In this document: one piece after another, positions 63,582 to 64,000 of the stretch
How positions within the stretch are numbered: position 1 is the stretch's first letter
How the letters are laid out: each line of letters begins with the position of its first letter
NCBI RefSeq assembly: GCF_014208045.1
Contig: NZ_JACHML010000001.1
Span: 1,426,001-1,490,000, forward strand
Direction: 5' to 3'
DNA: 64,000 nucleotides
From: Microbacterium thalassium
GTDB lineage: Bacteria; Actinomycetota; Actinomycetes; Actinomycetales; Microbacteriaceae
Notes under the pieces: model-generated
Databases searched by the model: none
The model's input: only the letters and a program-made list of their open reading frames with translations
What the model was told of the DNA's origin: nothing
Position numbers and translations under genes: made by a program

Positions 63582-64000
63582 TCAGCGCGTTGTCGCCTTC
63601 GCCTGCGCCCGCGGGCCGTAGTCGCCCTGGTACTGGTAGCCGTAGTACGCCGCCCCGGCACCGCGGCGCGGAACCTTGTTCATGACGACGCCGAGCGGAC
63701 GTGCGCGGGCCTTGTCGAGGTTCTCGAACGCCTTCAGCAGCATGTCGTACGTCGTCTTGCCGGTGGACAGCACCACGACCGCACCGTCTGTCGCGGTGCT
63801 GAGCACGGCGGCGTCGGTGACGGGCAGCAGCGGCGGGGTATCGATGATCACGATCGCGTGCTTCGAGAGGTCGGCGATCAGGTCCTTCATGCGGTGCGAC
63901 CCGAGCACTTCGCTGGGGTTCGGCGGCACGCGCCCCGCGGCGATGACGACCAGGTTGCCGGTGTCGCCCACGACGTGGGCGACGTCGGCGAGCTCGGCGC
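63582..64000 (-). CDS. CpsD/CapB-type tyrosine kinase, N-terminus beyond window
   Basis: Only the last about 139 residues are present; the frame is open to the window edge. Visible are IVIIDTPPLLP, the Walker B-type motif of bacterial tyrosine autokinases, DGAVVVLSTGKTTYD, GVVMNKVP and a C-terminal tyrosine cluster AAYYGYQYQGDYG, the usual autophosphorylation site. These kinases regulate chain length and export of capsular or exopolysaccharide. It heads the minus-strand run that continues with DUF4012. Confidence 0.9.
   Translation of the reverse strand, partial: AELADVAHVVGDTGNLVVIAAGRVPPNPSEVLGSHRMKDLIADLSKHAIVIIDTPPLLPVTDAAVLSTATDGAVVVLSTGKTTYDMLLKAFENLDKARARPLGVVMNKVPRRGAGAAYYGYQYQGDYGPRAQAKATTR

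Overview
The window is chromosomal DNA of a high-GC Gram-positive bacterium, most likely a Microbacterium-like member of the Microbacteriaceae (Actinomycetota). This rests on coding GC around 70%, many GTG starts, the ribosomal protein sequences, the actinobacterial kinase/MoxR/DUF58/transglutaminase-like/FHA cluster, and DUF222-HNH and DUF4012 genes. No database search was possible, so the genus is an inference. I see no phage, insertion sequence, CRISPR array, tRNA or rRNA.

Layout. (1) 1-13.6 kb: one plus-strand run of seven mostly overlapping genes: a truncated Ser/Thr kinase, a 1986-residue extracellular Ig-like/fibronectin protein, a MoxR ATPase, a DUF58 protein, a transglutaminase-like membrane protein that lacks its expected catalytic Cys and His, an FHA protein and a small membrane protein. 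(2) 13.7-18.4 kb: the str operon (rpsL rpsG fusA tuf) with a structured leader and a strong terminator. (3) 18.4-24.2 kb: four cell-surface genes between the str and S10 operons: a DUF4012 protein, two tail-to-tail paralogous glycosyltransferases and a polyprenyl-phosphate sugar transferase. (4) 24.4-37.1 kb: S10 and spc ribosomal operons, secY, adk and map; rpsN is absent from its usual place. (5) 37.2-39.4 kb: a DsbA-like thiol protein and a lower-GC DUF2142 membrane protein inserted between map and infA. (6) 39.6-43.0 kb: infA rpmJ rpsM rpsK rpoA rplQ, with a possible three-way-junction RNA before rpsM and no rpsD. (7) 43.0-48.7 kb: GNAT protein, membrane acyltransferase, an HPr-kinase-like/PqqD fusion and a universal stress protein, between rplQ and truA. 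(8) 48.8-55.2 kb: truA, signal peptidase I, an endonuclease/phosphatase-fold protein, a sulfotransferase, trhO and a DUF222-HNH gene with an SOS-box-like operator. (9) 55.6-64 kb: a surface module: a membrane-anchored HTH protein, three uncharacterised proteins, an LPxTG protein, a second DUF4012 protein and the end of a CpsD-type tyrosine kinase.

How the genes fit together. The core is the translation machinery plus SecY, Adk, MetAP and RNA polymerase alpha. Around and inside it are envelope genes: polysaccharide initiation and chain building (sugar transferase, glycosyltransferases, CpsD-like kinase, DUF4012 proteins), envelope decoration (O-acyltransferase, sulfotransferase), and secretion (SecY, signal peptidase, DsbA-like). 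The least described parts are the HPrK-like/PqqD fusion, the pseudo-transglutaminase locus and the 55.6-61.7 kb surface module. Many housekeeping genes appear to be transcribed as leaderless mRNAs, with a -10 hexamer about six bases before the start codon.
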